Below are positions 26,501-33,881 of a DNA stretch of 64,000 nucleotides, in pieces. Position 1 is the first letter of the stretch. Every line of letters starts with the position of its first letter. The notes beneath the pieces were generated by a model. The model was not told the DNA's origin. It saw only the letters and a list, made by a program, of their open reading frames with translations, and made no database searches. The stretch covers positions 161,123-225,122 of the forward strand of contig JAXLYI010000019.1 of NCBI GenBank assembly GCA_046351555.1, in the 5' to 3' direction. Both the position numbers and the translations under genes were made by a program. The DNA is from CAISKJ01 sp046351555. GTDB lineage: Bacteria > Myxococcota_A > Polyangia > Polyangiales > Ga0077539.

Positions 26501-26936
26501 TGGCGGCGCCGGTGGCCGAGGTGCCGTAGATCGCAGACCACACCGCGAGCCGGCGCGGGCCCACGGCGGCGATGGCGGCGCGCGTGGCGGCACAGAGCGC
26601 GGGGGCGGTCGCGTCGCCGACCACGCCGGTGCGGAAGGCGCGCTCGACGGGGTCTTCCGCGGGCGCGTCCATCGGGGGCGGCGCGTCGGGCGAGGCGTCG
26701 GGCGGGGCGGGCGCGTCGATCGGGGCGTCGACGGTGGCGTCGCTCGGGGAGGCATCGAGCGGGGCGGCGTCGTTCGCGCTGTCGGCGGCGACGTCGCCCG
26801 GGGCGGCGTCGGGGGGCGCGGCGACGTCCGCTGCGTCGACGGAAGCCGCGTCCGCGGGAGGGGCCGCCGGGTCGCTGCCGCAGCCGACGGCGAGCGAGAG
26901 CGAGAGGAGCGGGACCAACGTGCGCGAGTGGGCCAT
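23577..26936 (-). CDS. ImpA-like (M88/M60-like) zinc metalloprotease lipoprotein
   Basis: 1119 residues from ATG 26936, which begins a lipoprotein-type signal (MAHSRTLVPLLSLSLAVGCG). An Ala/Asp/Pro linker runs to about residue 90. A large N-terminal region follows with short conserved patches (TWPITHDSM, VVVAHLADSFYFRHDAG, PVLYVPHYRDENAM). The catalytic motif is HELGH, in a GWGESHELGHNLQTNALNVHW context. This resembles the Pseudomonas immunomodulating metalloprotease (IMPa) that cleaves O-glycosylated proteins. It is predicted to be surface exposed. In-frame sequence upstream to 27206 lacks coding character and would hide the signal. Confidence 0.8.
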   Translation of the reverse strand: MAHSRTLVPLLSLSLAVGCGSDPAAPPADAASVDAADVAAPPDAAPGDVAADSANDAAPLDASPSDATVDAPIDAPAPPDASPDAPPPMDAPAEDPVERAFRTGVVGDATAPALCAATRAAIAAVGPRRLAVWSAIYGTSATGAATPSTVTDFTWPITHDSMVLDSLDEERNVPLVAANAWTRGADAPRSLLGVAAEAGAWRYAAFGTNGLSDFGRTPPAAGSPEARMESLFVRTVRWLTRNEAADGAGLNVVVAHLADSFYFRHDAGTRAFFTRNLPAARLNADDTCESASLPGCLATANLLVLGGDDGTGDDNSHVPLDLAAIASALDAAQARGIPVLYVPHYRDENAMTALVHPRMRVAVRNNYFNVETVTRGTPGDVTARPSALDRMRAAVDTVCDGTLAPADYAACEPGAASAATTLRSCAAPDFRTKLMDGAEAFRTALGALDASARSPFALDGYRLLRGAVLLGDAFRAGASGATPVRYPVDRRADAPAFARSVFADHVVHVAHATNRAQADLGTYACPRASVLTARCAPYDPAAVATAAATVTASFLPGDEWTSTGRYALAGRPFRVRRTDTTDARLSVRVGFAREGTTRAFGTSGTSSQYDRPQYLVSPWVRLAAGAEVELSSPLGGPIYLRLEGSAAVAGMPAAVDFTGTAQHAALLEATPAAANAFVREVMASPLPHVDLRLTGFEVHLRKDKFLSTVMGSTDIADRPSGAYTVRYNGDLARALDHFQNHYVGPVYALAGFAAPGSTLAASLSADEQAICTALGWACTDAAIHRRSTIQHANYDEYANCGSGCSGNPFDASWSIIPLGWGESHELGHNLQTNALNVHWMAPADRNDWSRWQNRAGENSNNIFPYHTLWRFVRTVDRDATEVRDGHMNFKSLFAASQSARANLVSNVGGAMRRVIFDERCNVLADGAPTDTDLLPDAIWGDPAYAADNGLRMAFYVGLPIRLQGRTIRGRRLTDGWDIVPLLYAHARLLGDAARDATRWNAARASLGFERFAYNGDATYGGRTVASIPGNDFLVVALSFLVGTDFRPYFRDHGVRFSDLADAQVQAHVTAGRATGSLGGSAVVLDTDLAPADLSAVPTVALNGTATWPRDGFHPSRCVR

Positions 26937-27161
26937 CGAGCTCCGGGACGACGCGGCGAAGGCCCGTGCGGGAGGGCGTCGGGCGACGTGCGGCGTACGT
27001 CGGAGCGACGCTAACACCCGCCCGCGCGGGTCGTCCGCTGAAACGCCACGCTCCGCGCGCTGACGTGCACGCGAGGCGCGGCGCCGCGCGAGGCCGTGTG
27101 CCCCACGGGCGTCGCCGAACGCCGTTGCCTCGCGGCGCCCTTCGCTGGTACCCGTCGTGGC

Positions 27162-27923
27162 ATGGCAACCTCGTGGACGCTCGTGGTCGCGGCCCCCCTC
27201 GCGCAAGTGGCCGCCTCGGTCGAACCCCTCGCCTCGAAGCCCGCCCTCTCCGCGCTCGGCGACGACGCGACCGTCGCCCGCTTCGAGTGCGACGCGGTCA
27301 ACCCCGGCGCGCTCGCGTTCGAACTCCGCGGGCTGCTCGGCGCGGTGGTCGACGCGGTGCCGGCGGACGGGATCCGCGCGCTCGACTCGCTCGACGGCGT
27401 CGGCGACCTCGCGGCCGCGCGCAAGGCGCCGGGCACCTACGTCGCCGCGCCGAAGGTGATGTCCTTCGCCGACGTGGCCGCGGCCTTCGGCGCCCCGGCG
27501 CCCGCCGACGCCACCGCGATCAAGAACGTCGACGACCTCTCGGCGAAGCTCACGAGCGCGTTCAAGTCGCGCGAAGACCCGTCGACCCTCGAGAAGCGCC
27601 TGCGCGCGTCGCGCGGGATGGCGGAGTGGGGGGCGGTGTTCGGCGTCGCGGCCGAGCCCGGCGCCGCGGGCGACAAGGACGCCGCCGAGGCCCCCCTCGA
27701 CAAGGACGCGCTGCGCGCCGCGCTGAAGGAGAGCGCGGAGGGCGAGGCGGGGGCGGACGTCGCGATCCCCGAGGCGGCCGACGACACCACGCTCCAGAAG
27801 AGCGAGGGGCGCCGGGCGCTCGAAGCCGTGCTGCGCGGAGAGGGTGAGAAGCCCGCGGAGGGCGAGGCGAGCGCGGGCGAGGGTGGGTTAGCGGCGCCCG
27901 AAGGGGCCGTCGGGAAGCCGTAG
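27162..27923 (+). CDS. Hypothetical acidic protein
   Basis: 253 residues from ATG 27162; upstream in-frame codons look non-coding. The N-terminal 150 residues are mixed alpha/beta without recognisable motifs (MATSWTLVVAAPLAQVAASV). The C-terminal 100 residues are Ala/Glu/Gly-rich and probably disordered. No signal peptide. The last 36 bases overlap the convergent serine protease gene. The compact, repetitive C-terminus suggests an adaptor or structural role, but nothing can be assigned. Confidence 0.55.
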   Translation: MATSWTLVVAAPLAQVAASVEPLASKPALSALGDDATVARFECDAVNPGALAFELRGLLGAVVDAVPADGIRALDSLDGVGDLAAARKAPGTYVAAPKVMSFADVAAAFGAPAPADATAIKNVDDLSAKLTSAFKSREDPSTLEKRLRASRGMAEWGAVFGVAAEPGAAGDKDAAEAPLDKDALRAALKESAEGEAGADVAIPEAADDTTLQKSEGRRALEAVLRGEGEKPAEGEASAGEGGLAAPEGAVGKP

Positions 27924-28994
27924 CGGCTTGTCCCACTCGGGCGGGTACGACGTTGTGCCCGCGGTCTGTCCCTGCGCGGCGGGGGCCTCGTAGCTCATCG
28001 CCGTCCACCGCTGCGTCCACTCGCGGGCCGCGGCGCGCACCTGGTCGAGCACGAAGAACACCTGCGCCCGGTCGAGGCCCTCCGTCGTGCGCCGCGCGAT
28101 CACCTGGAGCGAGCCGTCGCGGAAGCCCAGCGCGGCGCCGCGGAGCTCGCCCGACCCGTTGGCCTCCAGCAGTCGCTCGAGCAGCTTCGCGTTGCCGCGC
28201 TCGGCCGGCCCGGCGCCGCCGACCGCGCAGCTCACGGTGAGCGACGCGTCCGTCCACTCGACGCGGAGCGCGCCGCCGTCGGTGCGGATCGAGAGGTCGG
28301 CGCGCTTCGAAGCGTCCTCGCGCACGGTGCCGAGGCCGCGGACGACGAAGGTGTCGACGCCGCCCTGCACCTGCTCGTCGACGGTGGTGGCGGCGGACTC
28401 GGGCGGGAGCAGGTCGCGCGCGGGCGGGATGACGCCGCGGCGCATGAGCCGGCGGACGTTGCGCACGTAGTCCGCGGCGGCGTAGGAGGGGACGGCGAAG
28501 TTGAGGCCCTGCGAGTGCGAGAGGCCCGCGCTGATGACGCCGACGAGGCGCCCGGCGCCGTCGAGGAGCGGGCCGCCGCTGTTTCCCGGGTTGATGCTCG
28601 CGTCGGTCTGGACGAAGACGTCCTTGTCCATCACGCGGTGGGGGTTGGAGACGATGCCGCGGGCGACGGAGTTGCGGCAGCCGCGCGGGTGGCCGAGGGC
28701 CCACACCTCGGTGCCGACGGAGAAGTCGTCGGTGGCGTCTCGCTCGAGGTCGAAGTGCTCGGGCGAGGGGAAATCCAAGGCGACGACGGCGAGGTCGTGG
28801 TGGGGCGACTGGTGGATGCCGACGCCGCGGAGGTTCTGCCCGCCGGCGAGCACGACGCGGAAGGGCCCGGCGGAGGGCGCGACGTGGCGGTTGGTGAGGA
28901 CGAGGCCGTCGTCGCCGACGAAGAAGCCCGTCCCGAAGCCCTTCTCGTCCTCGATGAGCACCACCTGGGCGCCGCGCGCGAGCACACGATCCAT
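27888..28994 (-). CDS. Trypsin-like (HtrA-type) serine protease without signal peptide
   Basis: 368 residues. The catalytic triad is clear: TNRHV (His about 37), HHDLAVV (Asp about 67) and NPGNSGGPL (Ser about 140). ASINPGNSGGPLLD and GLNFAVPS are typical of DegP/HtrA proteases. There is no signal peptide or transmembrane helix and no recognisable PDZ domain, so it should be cytoplasmic, which is unusual for HtrA. The C-terminal 170 residues are unassigned, with a strand-rich part and a basic end. A TerB-like gene starts divergently about 100 bases away. Confidence 0.8.
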   Translation of the reverse strand: MDRVLARGAQVVLIEDEKGFGTGFFVGDDGLVLTNRHVAPSAGPFRVVLAGGQNLRGVGIHQSPHHDLAVVALDFPSPEHFDLERDATDDFSVGTEVWALGHPRGCRNSVARGIVSNPHRVMDKDVFVQTDASINPGNSGGPLLDGAGRLVGVISAGLSHSQGLNFAVPSYAAADYVRNVRRLMRRGVIPPARDLLPPESAATTVDEQVQGGVDTFVVRGLGTVREDASKRADLSIRTDGGALRVEWTDASLTVSCAVGGAGPAERGNAKLLERLLEANGSGELRGAALGFRDGSLQVIARRTTEGLDRAQVFFVLDQVRAAAREWTQRWTAMSYEAPAAQGQTAGTTSYPPEWDKPLRLPDGPFGRR

Positions 28995-29100
28995 CTTTCG
29001 CTCTCCTCTCGGTCTCGTTTACCATCATTCGGGACGGGACCGGTGGCGACTCTCGCCCCTCCGCGCGCCCCACCGTGAAAGGTCACACAGGAAGGACACC

Positions 29101-29511
29101 ATGGGCATCTTCGACGGCTTCCTCGGCACCAACGTCCAGCTCTCCCCGCGGGTCGCGATCGTGGCGACGATGCTGTACCTGAGCGGCGCCGACGGCCACC
29201 TCGACGACAGCGAGATCGGCGACATCCTCAAGGTGGTGCCCGACCGCCAGGCGCTCGAGAACGCGCTCCAGTACGTGAAGCGGAACGGGTTCGCGCAGTT
29301 TCTCGAGGAGAGCAACCGGCTGCTGTCGCCGCAGCAGAAGATGTGCGCGATCCTCAACGCGACCGACCTCGCGCTCGGCGACGGGCACTTCGCGCCGTCG
29401 GAGCAGCAGATGCTCCAGCAGATGGCTGCAGTGTGGCAGATCCCCGAGCAGTACCTCGGGCCCTACGTCCAGGCGCTGATGGTGAAGAACAACCTCTCCG
29501 TCTTCGGCTGA
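29101..29511 (+). CDS. TerB-like protein
   Basis: 136 residues from ATG 29101, preceded by AGGAAGG at a good distance. It is all-helical, with the acidic metal-binding pattern of TerB folds: a first D-(G)-x-L-D-D-S-E-I segment (YLSGADGHLDDSEIGDIL) and a second GDGHFAPSEQQML. TerB-type domains occur in tellurite-resistance and phage-defence-like membrane complexes, but stand-alone copies have no settled function. The divergent neighbour is an HtrA-type protease. Confidence 0.75.
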   Translation: MGIFDGFLGTNVQLSPRVAIVATMLYLSGADGHLDDSEIGDILKVVPDRQALENALQYVKRNGFAQFLEESNRLLSPQQKMCAILNATDLALGDGHFAPSEQQMLQQMAAVWQIPEQYLGPYVQALMVKNNLSVFG

Positions 29512-29550
29512 ACGCCGCGGCGGGGTCGTCGGTCGGGGAGGGGAAGCAGG

Positions 29551-29584
29551 CGCCGTGACGCCCCGGGAGAGGGGCGCCACGGCG
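29551..29584. terminator. Strong bidirectional hairpin
   Basis: CGCCGTGACGCCCC and GGGGCGCCACGGCG pair over 14 positions with one mismatch around a six-base loop. It lies between the convergent TerB-like and HARE-HTH genes. No T-run. Confidence 0.65.
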
Positions 29585-29603
29585 TCGTGCGTTGGGGGAG
29601 GGT

Positions 29604-31961
29604 TCAGCCGCCGCGGAGGGCGTCGTAGAGGTCGACGTCGAGCCAGGGGAGCGCGACGGAGGCGTGGGTCACGAGGACGGCGTTCTCGTCCATCATGCGG
29701 CCGAGGGCGTTGGCGTCGACCAGGGTGATCGGGGCGGCGCCGGGCTGCGACGCCTCCTCGCGGGCGCCCGAGAGCACCGCGCCGGTGGAGACGATCCAGC
29801 CCGAGGTGGCGTTGTTGTAGTGGTGGAGCGAGCCGCGGAGCTCGATCACCCGCTCGCGGCCGACCTCGCCCGCGCGGCGGACCACCACGGCGACGGGCAG
29901 CTCCTCGGGGCCGCGGCGCGAGACGCCCGAGAGGTGCACCTCGCCCTGCGGGAGCCCGGGGCGCCGCGCCGCCTTGAGCGACGAGATCCCGAGCCGCTCG
30001 AGCAGCATCACCACCACCTCGGTGAACGACGCCTGCGGCAGCTCGTTGAGCCGGCGGACGACGTAGCGGCGGGCCGCGTCGCGCAGGCGCTCGAGCGCGG
30101 CGAGCGCGTCGGCCTCCGCGCGCACGAGGTCGCTCGGGAGCGTCCAGTCGACGAGGCCCACGCGCCCGCCGGTGACCCGGAGGCGCGCGCGCTCGCCGCG
30201 GGCGGCGCGGCGGACGGCGTCCATCCGCGCGGCGGCGGTGAGGGCGGGCACGTGGAGCTGCGCGTCGCCCGTGAGCCGCCCGGAGCGGAGCGCCTCGTCG
30301 ACGAGGCTGCGCATCGCGACGGGCTGCCGGTCGTCGCGGCGCGTGAGCAGCGAGACGAGCAGGTCGGCGGCGTCGCGGCCGGTCTCTGCGTCGCGCGCGG
30401 GCTCGTCCTCGCGGCGGGGCTCGCGGTCGCGATCACGGTCGCGGTCACGGTCGCGGTCACGGTCGCGATCACGGTCGGCGGGGCGGGCCTCGGTGACCTC
30501 GCCGGCGGGGCGGTCGGTGCCCGGGGTCGTGGCGCCCTCGGGCGCGCCGTCACGCCCGCGGCGGCGGCGGCGGCGGCGACGTCCCCCGCCGGCCCCGCGG
30601 TCGCGGTCGGACGAGGCCCCGCCGAGCAGCGGCTCCTCGTCGTCGTCCTCCTCCGGGAACATGTCCGCCGACGCCGCGAGGCGCTCCTCGCGCTCGATCT
30701 CGTCGGCATCACGCGGGGCCTCGTCCTCGTCGTCCTCCGCGCGGACGCGGGCGGGGGGCGGCGCGGGCGTGACGCGCTCGACCGCGGGGGCGAGCTCCTC
30801 CGCGGCGTGCGCGCCGGCCGGGGGCGTCGCGGTGGCGTCGATCGGGGCGGCGTCGTCGCCGGCGGCGGGCTCGGCGGCCACGGGGGGCTCCGCGGGGGCG
30901 GCGGTCTCGGCGGCGGCGTCGTTCGCGGCCTCGGCGGTCTCGGCGGCTGCGTCGCTCACGGCCTCGGCGGCCTCGGTGGACCCGGCGTCGACCGTGGGCT
31001 CCGCGTCCGTCGCGGGCGCGGTGACGGCGGGCTCCGCAGGCGCCGCTTCGGCCGCGGGCGCGTCGGCGGGCGCTTCGAAGGCGCGGTGCGTCTCGAAGAC
31101 CTCCGACGTGTCGGCCGCCGCGGCGGTGACGAGCTCCTCCGTCGGCTCGGTGACGGCGCCCTCGGTGGCGACCGGCGCGCGCTCGGCGGCGGGCTCGTCG
31201 CGGCGCCCCTCGTCGCGGCGCCCCTCGTTGCGGTTGCGGTCGCGGTTGCCGTCGTTGCGGTTGCGGTCGTTGCGGTTGCCGCCCTCGTTGCGGTTGCGGT
31301 CGCGGCTGCCGTCGTTGCGGTTGCCGCCCTCGCCGCGCTTGGGCTCGTTGCGGTTGCCGCCCTCGCCGCGGTTGCCGCCTTCGTTGCGCTTGGGCTCGTT
31401 GCGGTTGCCGCCTTCGTTGCGCTTGGGCTCGTTGCGGTTGCCGCCCTCGTTGCGCTTGGGCTCGTTGCGGTTGCCGCCCTCGTTGCGCTTGGGCTCGTTG
31501 CGGTTGCCCTGGTTGCGGTCGCGGTTGCCGCCCTGGTTGCGGTCGCCGCCCTGGTTGCGGTCGCGGTTGCCGCCCTCGTTGCGGTTGCCGCCCTGGTTGC
31601 GGTCGCCCTGGCGCGCCTGCGCGGCGGCGGGCTTCGCGGCGCGCGGGGCCTCCTCGCCCTCGGCGGGCTCGGCGGCCGCGGCGGCGGGCTCGTCGTCGCC
31701 CTCGGCGCCCGCGTCGGCGTCGACGGCCACGTTGGCGCCCCACTCGCGCAGCGCGAACACGCCCGGGCGCACGCGCACGATCGCGGTGTCGCCGTGGTCC
31801 TTCTTGGTGAGGGTGGCGAGGCGCGTGCTCATCGTCACCTCGGGCGTCTTGCCGATGTGCGAGAGCAGGTTCTCGTCGATCGCGATCTGCGTGATCTTCT
31901 TGTAGTGCAGCGCGCGGCCCGCCTTGCGGAGCACGGCCTCTGCGGCTTCGGTGAACGTCAT
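29604..31961 (-). CDS. HARE-HTH protein with NRNEPKRNEGG repeats and a degenerate Mrr-like C-terminal domain
   Basis: 785 residues. Residues 1-75 form a HARE-HTH winged helix (TEAAEAVLRKAGRALHYKKITQIAID...LSTRLATL pattern), as in the delta subunit of RNA polymerase and ASXL proteins. A long disordered centre follows: an Asn/Arg/Gly/Glu array with five near-identical 11-residue units, then Ala/Glu/Thr/Pro-rich sequence, Arg-rich patches and repeated DR dipeptides. The last 250 residues fold like a restriction-endonuclease (Mrr-cat) domain (FTEVVVMLLERLGI, SGWIVSTGAVLSGAREEA), but the catalytic D and (E/Q)xK positions seem lost. Known HARE-HTH proteins are linked to recognition of DNA or chromatin. 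I infer a DNA-binding scaffold, perhaps nucleoid-associated. Confidence 0.75.
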   Translation of the reverse strand: MTFTEAAEAVLRKAGRALHYKKITQIAIDENLLSHIGKTPEVTMSTRLATLTKKDHGDTAIVRVRPGVFALREWGANVAVDADAGAEGDDEPAAAAAEPAEGEEAPRAAKPAAAQARQGDRNQGGNRNEGGNRDRNQGGDRNQGGNRDRNQGNRNEPKRNEGGNRNEPKRNEGGNRNEPKRNEGGNRNEPKRNEGGNRGEGGNRNEPKRGEGGNRNDGSRDRNRNEGGNRNDRNRNDGNRDRNRNEGRRDEGRRDEPAAERAPVATEGAVTEPTEELVTAAAADTSEVFETHRAFEAPADAPAAEAAPAEPAVTAPATDAEPTVDAGSTEAAEAVSDAAAETAEAANDAAAETAAPAEPPVAAEPAAGDDAAPIDATATPPAGAHAAEELAPAVERVTPAPPPARVRAEDDEDEAPRDADEIEREERLAASADMFPEEDDDEEPLLGGASSDRDRGAGGGRRRRRRRRGRDGAPEGATTPGTDRPAGEVTEARPADRDRDRDRDRDRDRDRDREPRREDEPARDAETGRDAADLLVSLLTRRDDRQPVAMRSLVDEALRSGRLTGDAQLHVPALTAAARMDAVRRAARGERARLRVTGGRVGLVDWTLPSDLVRAEADALAALERLRDAARRYVVRRLNELPQASFTEVVVMLLERLGISSLKAARRPGLPQGEVHLSGVSRRGPEELPVAVVVRRAGEVGRERVIELRGSLHHYNNATSGWIVSTGAVLSGAREEASQPGAAPITLVDANALGRMMDENAVLVTHASVALPWLDVDLYDALRGG
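31195..31611. repeat. 33-bp tandem repeat array inside the HARE-HTH gene
   Basis: On the minus strand this codes for RDRNQGG/NRNEPKRNEGG-type units. The core (about 31321-31510) has a 33-bp period repeated about five times with very few differences. Shorter NRDRNQGG and NRDRNRNEGG variants flank it. The repeat preserves the reading frame, so copy-number change would lengthen or shorten the linker without breaking the gene. Confidence 0.8.
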
Positions 31962-32233
31962 CGAGTCTCTCCGGGGGGGCGCCGCGCCGCCGCGTACTCC
32001 GCCGGCGCCACCACTCCGGGGGGAGCCCTAGTGCTCCGCCCGCGTGCGCCGGCGCCTCCCGGGGGAGGCGCACCCTTCATGCGGACCCGACCTCCGACCA
32101 CGGCCTTCCGGGGGCGTCGGATCCGGCGCGGACGCTAGCCCAGGCCCCCAGGCCGCGTAAAGCGAGATCGTGGCCGATTTGGGGTCCCCACCGGCCGCCG
32201 GGCTGCGGTAGGGAGTCGGCAGGAAACCCCTCG

Positions 32234-32800
32234 ATGGCCACGGAAGAAACGCCTCGCAAGGGCCTCGACCGCTTCACGGCGGGGCTCATCGTCGTGCTGG
32301 TGCTCGCCGGCGCGGGCGCGCTGGTCGCCTGGCGCCGCGCGCGCAACCCCCTGCGGATGTGGGCGAAGCAGGCCCAGACCAACCACGCGGGCGAGGTCGA
32401 CCGCGCGCTCCAGCGGTGCTTCGGCACCACCACCGCGGCGGGCGTCCGGCAGCTCGCGGCGGCAGTCGCGCGCGGCCCGATGCCCGCCCCCTTCAAGGAC
32501 TGCCACCGCGGCCCGATGGCGGAGCTCCTCGTCGCGCCCAACGCCTTCGTCTCGACGTTGCAGAACACGCCGCTCGAGCTCTACCGGGTGCGCGAGACCG
32601 AGCGCGTGGCGCTCCAGCGGCTGACCGCGTCGGTCCGCCTGCTCGAGCGCGCGGTCACCGGGGCCGGGGCGTCGCCCACCGACGCGCAGCGCCAGGAGAT
32701 CGCCCACAAGCTCGAAGACCTCGTGCCCGACCTCGAGCAGGAGCGGACGGTGTTTCAGGACATGGTGTCGGTGGCGGAGCAGCAGGCAGGGACGTTCTGA
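32234..32800 (+). CDS. Membrane-anchored hypothetical protein
   Basis: 188 residues. A short charged N-terminus is followed by one membrane helix (about 15-33, FTAGLIVVLVLAGAGALVAW) and a helical soluble part. The soluble part has two cysteines (RCFGTT, DCHRG) and a predicted long helix in the last 70 residues (LEDLVPDLEQERTVFQDMVSVAEQQ). The topology suggests a single-pass inner-membrane protein. I do not recognise the family. A small GGCGGC/GCCGCC hairpin at 32804-32819 may end transcription. Confidence 0.65.
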   Translation: MATEETPRKGLDRFTAGLIVVLVLAGAGALVAWRRARNPLRMWAKQAQTNHAGEVDRALQRCFGTTTAAGVRQLAAAVARGPMPAPFKDCHRGPMAELLVAPNAFVSTLQNTPLELYRVRETERVALQRLTASVRLLERAVTGAGASPTDAQRQEIAHKLEDLVPDLEQERTVFQDMVSVAEQQAGTF

Positions 32801-32834
32801 CGGGCGGCGGCGGGCGCCGCCATGGGGCGGGCGC

Positions 32835-33773
32835 TCAGTGGGCGCAGCCGCCGCAGGGCGTCGAGCCGCCGCAGCAGAACACGCTCATCACGGTGACGCC
32901 CGAGTAGAGCAGCATGCTGGCGCCGAGGGCCGCGAAGCCGAACGCGACGGCGCGGCCGATCGCCTTGTGGACGAGCGAGAGGTCGCGCGGGACGACGGCG
33001 ACCTCGGCGGCGGGGTTGCCCGCGCGGAAGGCGCCCGGCTCGACGCGGCCCGGCTCGCCCGCGCGCACGACGACGTGGTCGAGGGGCGTCACCCAGGCGA
33101 CCGCGGGGGCCTGCGTGGCGGCGGTGCGCTCGACGACCTGGTAGGCGCCGTCGGGGCGGCCGATCTCGCTGAAGAGCCGGCTGAGCTTCACCGCGCGGAC
33201 GGTGCCGACGGCGATGGCGACGGTGCCGACGAAGCCGAGCGCGAGCGACGCGGCCTGCATCCCGGTGGTGCGGTGGAGCGCAAAGCCCGCCGCGCCGGCG
33301 AGGGCGAGGGCGAGGCCGGCCTCGATGGTGAGGCGGTGCGCGGCGACGGCGGAGGGCGCGGCGAGCGCGGCGCGGGCGCGGCGCGACCAGACGGCGAGGA
33401 GCGCGCCCATCGCGGCGCCGGCGCCGACGCCGTAGATGGCGCCGAAGAGCGGGGCGGCGACGAGCGCGTCGCGGGTGCCCGCGCGGAAGGTGACGGCCCA
33501 GGCGAGGGCGGAGGCGACGCCGGCCGCGAGCCCGCCCACCGCGCCGAGGGGCACGAGGCGGAGCGACGGTCGGTCGGAGACCGCGAGGCGGGCGAGGGCG
33601 GCGCCGACGACGGCGGCGGCGACGACGAAGAGCCCGATCACCGCCGGCTCGACGCGGGGGCCGAAGAGGTACTGCGCGAGCAGCGGGACGAGGGCGGCCC
33701 CGAGGAGCACGTGGAGGGCGCGGGTGGTCGCGAGGACGCCGCGCGCGGAGACGGTCGGGACGGTGGGGGTCAT
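32835..33773 (-). CDS. Polytopic membrane protein with Cys-rich C-terminus
   Basis: 312 residues with about seven predicted membrane helices, Ala/Gly/Val-rich. A soluble loop (about 210-265, including RVEPGAFRAGNPAAEVAVVP) precedes the last helix. The protein ends FCCGGSTPCGGCAH, four cysteines and a histidine directly after the membrane segment, a likely metal- or disulfide-binding end. The family is not recognised. It is convergent with the preceding gene. Confidence 0.65.
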   Translation of the reverse strand: MTPTVPTVSARGVLATTRALHVLLGAALVPLLAQYLFGPRVEPAVIGLFVVAAAVVGAALARLAVSDRPSLRLVPLGAVGGLAAGVASALAWAVTFRAGTRDALVAAPLFGAIYGVGAGAAMGALLAVWSRRARAALAAPSAVAAHRLTIEAGLALALAGAAGFALHRTTGMQAASLALGFVGTVAIAVGTVRAVKLSRLFSEIGRPDGAYQVVERTAATQAPAVAWVTPLDHVVVRAGEPGRVEPGAFRAGNPAAEVAVVPRDLSLVHKAIGRAVAFGFAALGASMLLYSGVTVMSVFCCGGSTPCGGCAH

Positions 33774-33881
33774 GGCGCTGAGACCGAGGGTGCCACGGTT
33801 TCGTTTGGCGTGGCTACGGGGCGCCAGTGGGAATCTTCGGGGCGTCGCGGGGGTCGCGACCGGCCTTCGGCCGCGCTGGGG

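Noticed and set aside
26937..27206. Longer start for the ImpA-like protease
   Set aside because: It would bury the lipoprotein signal that begins at 26936.
30419..30476. GATCACGGTCGCGGTCACGG-like tandem repeat as a regulatory element
   Set aside because: It codes for the DRDRDR stretch of the HARE-HTH protein in frame.
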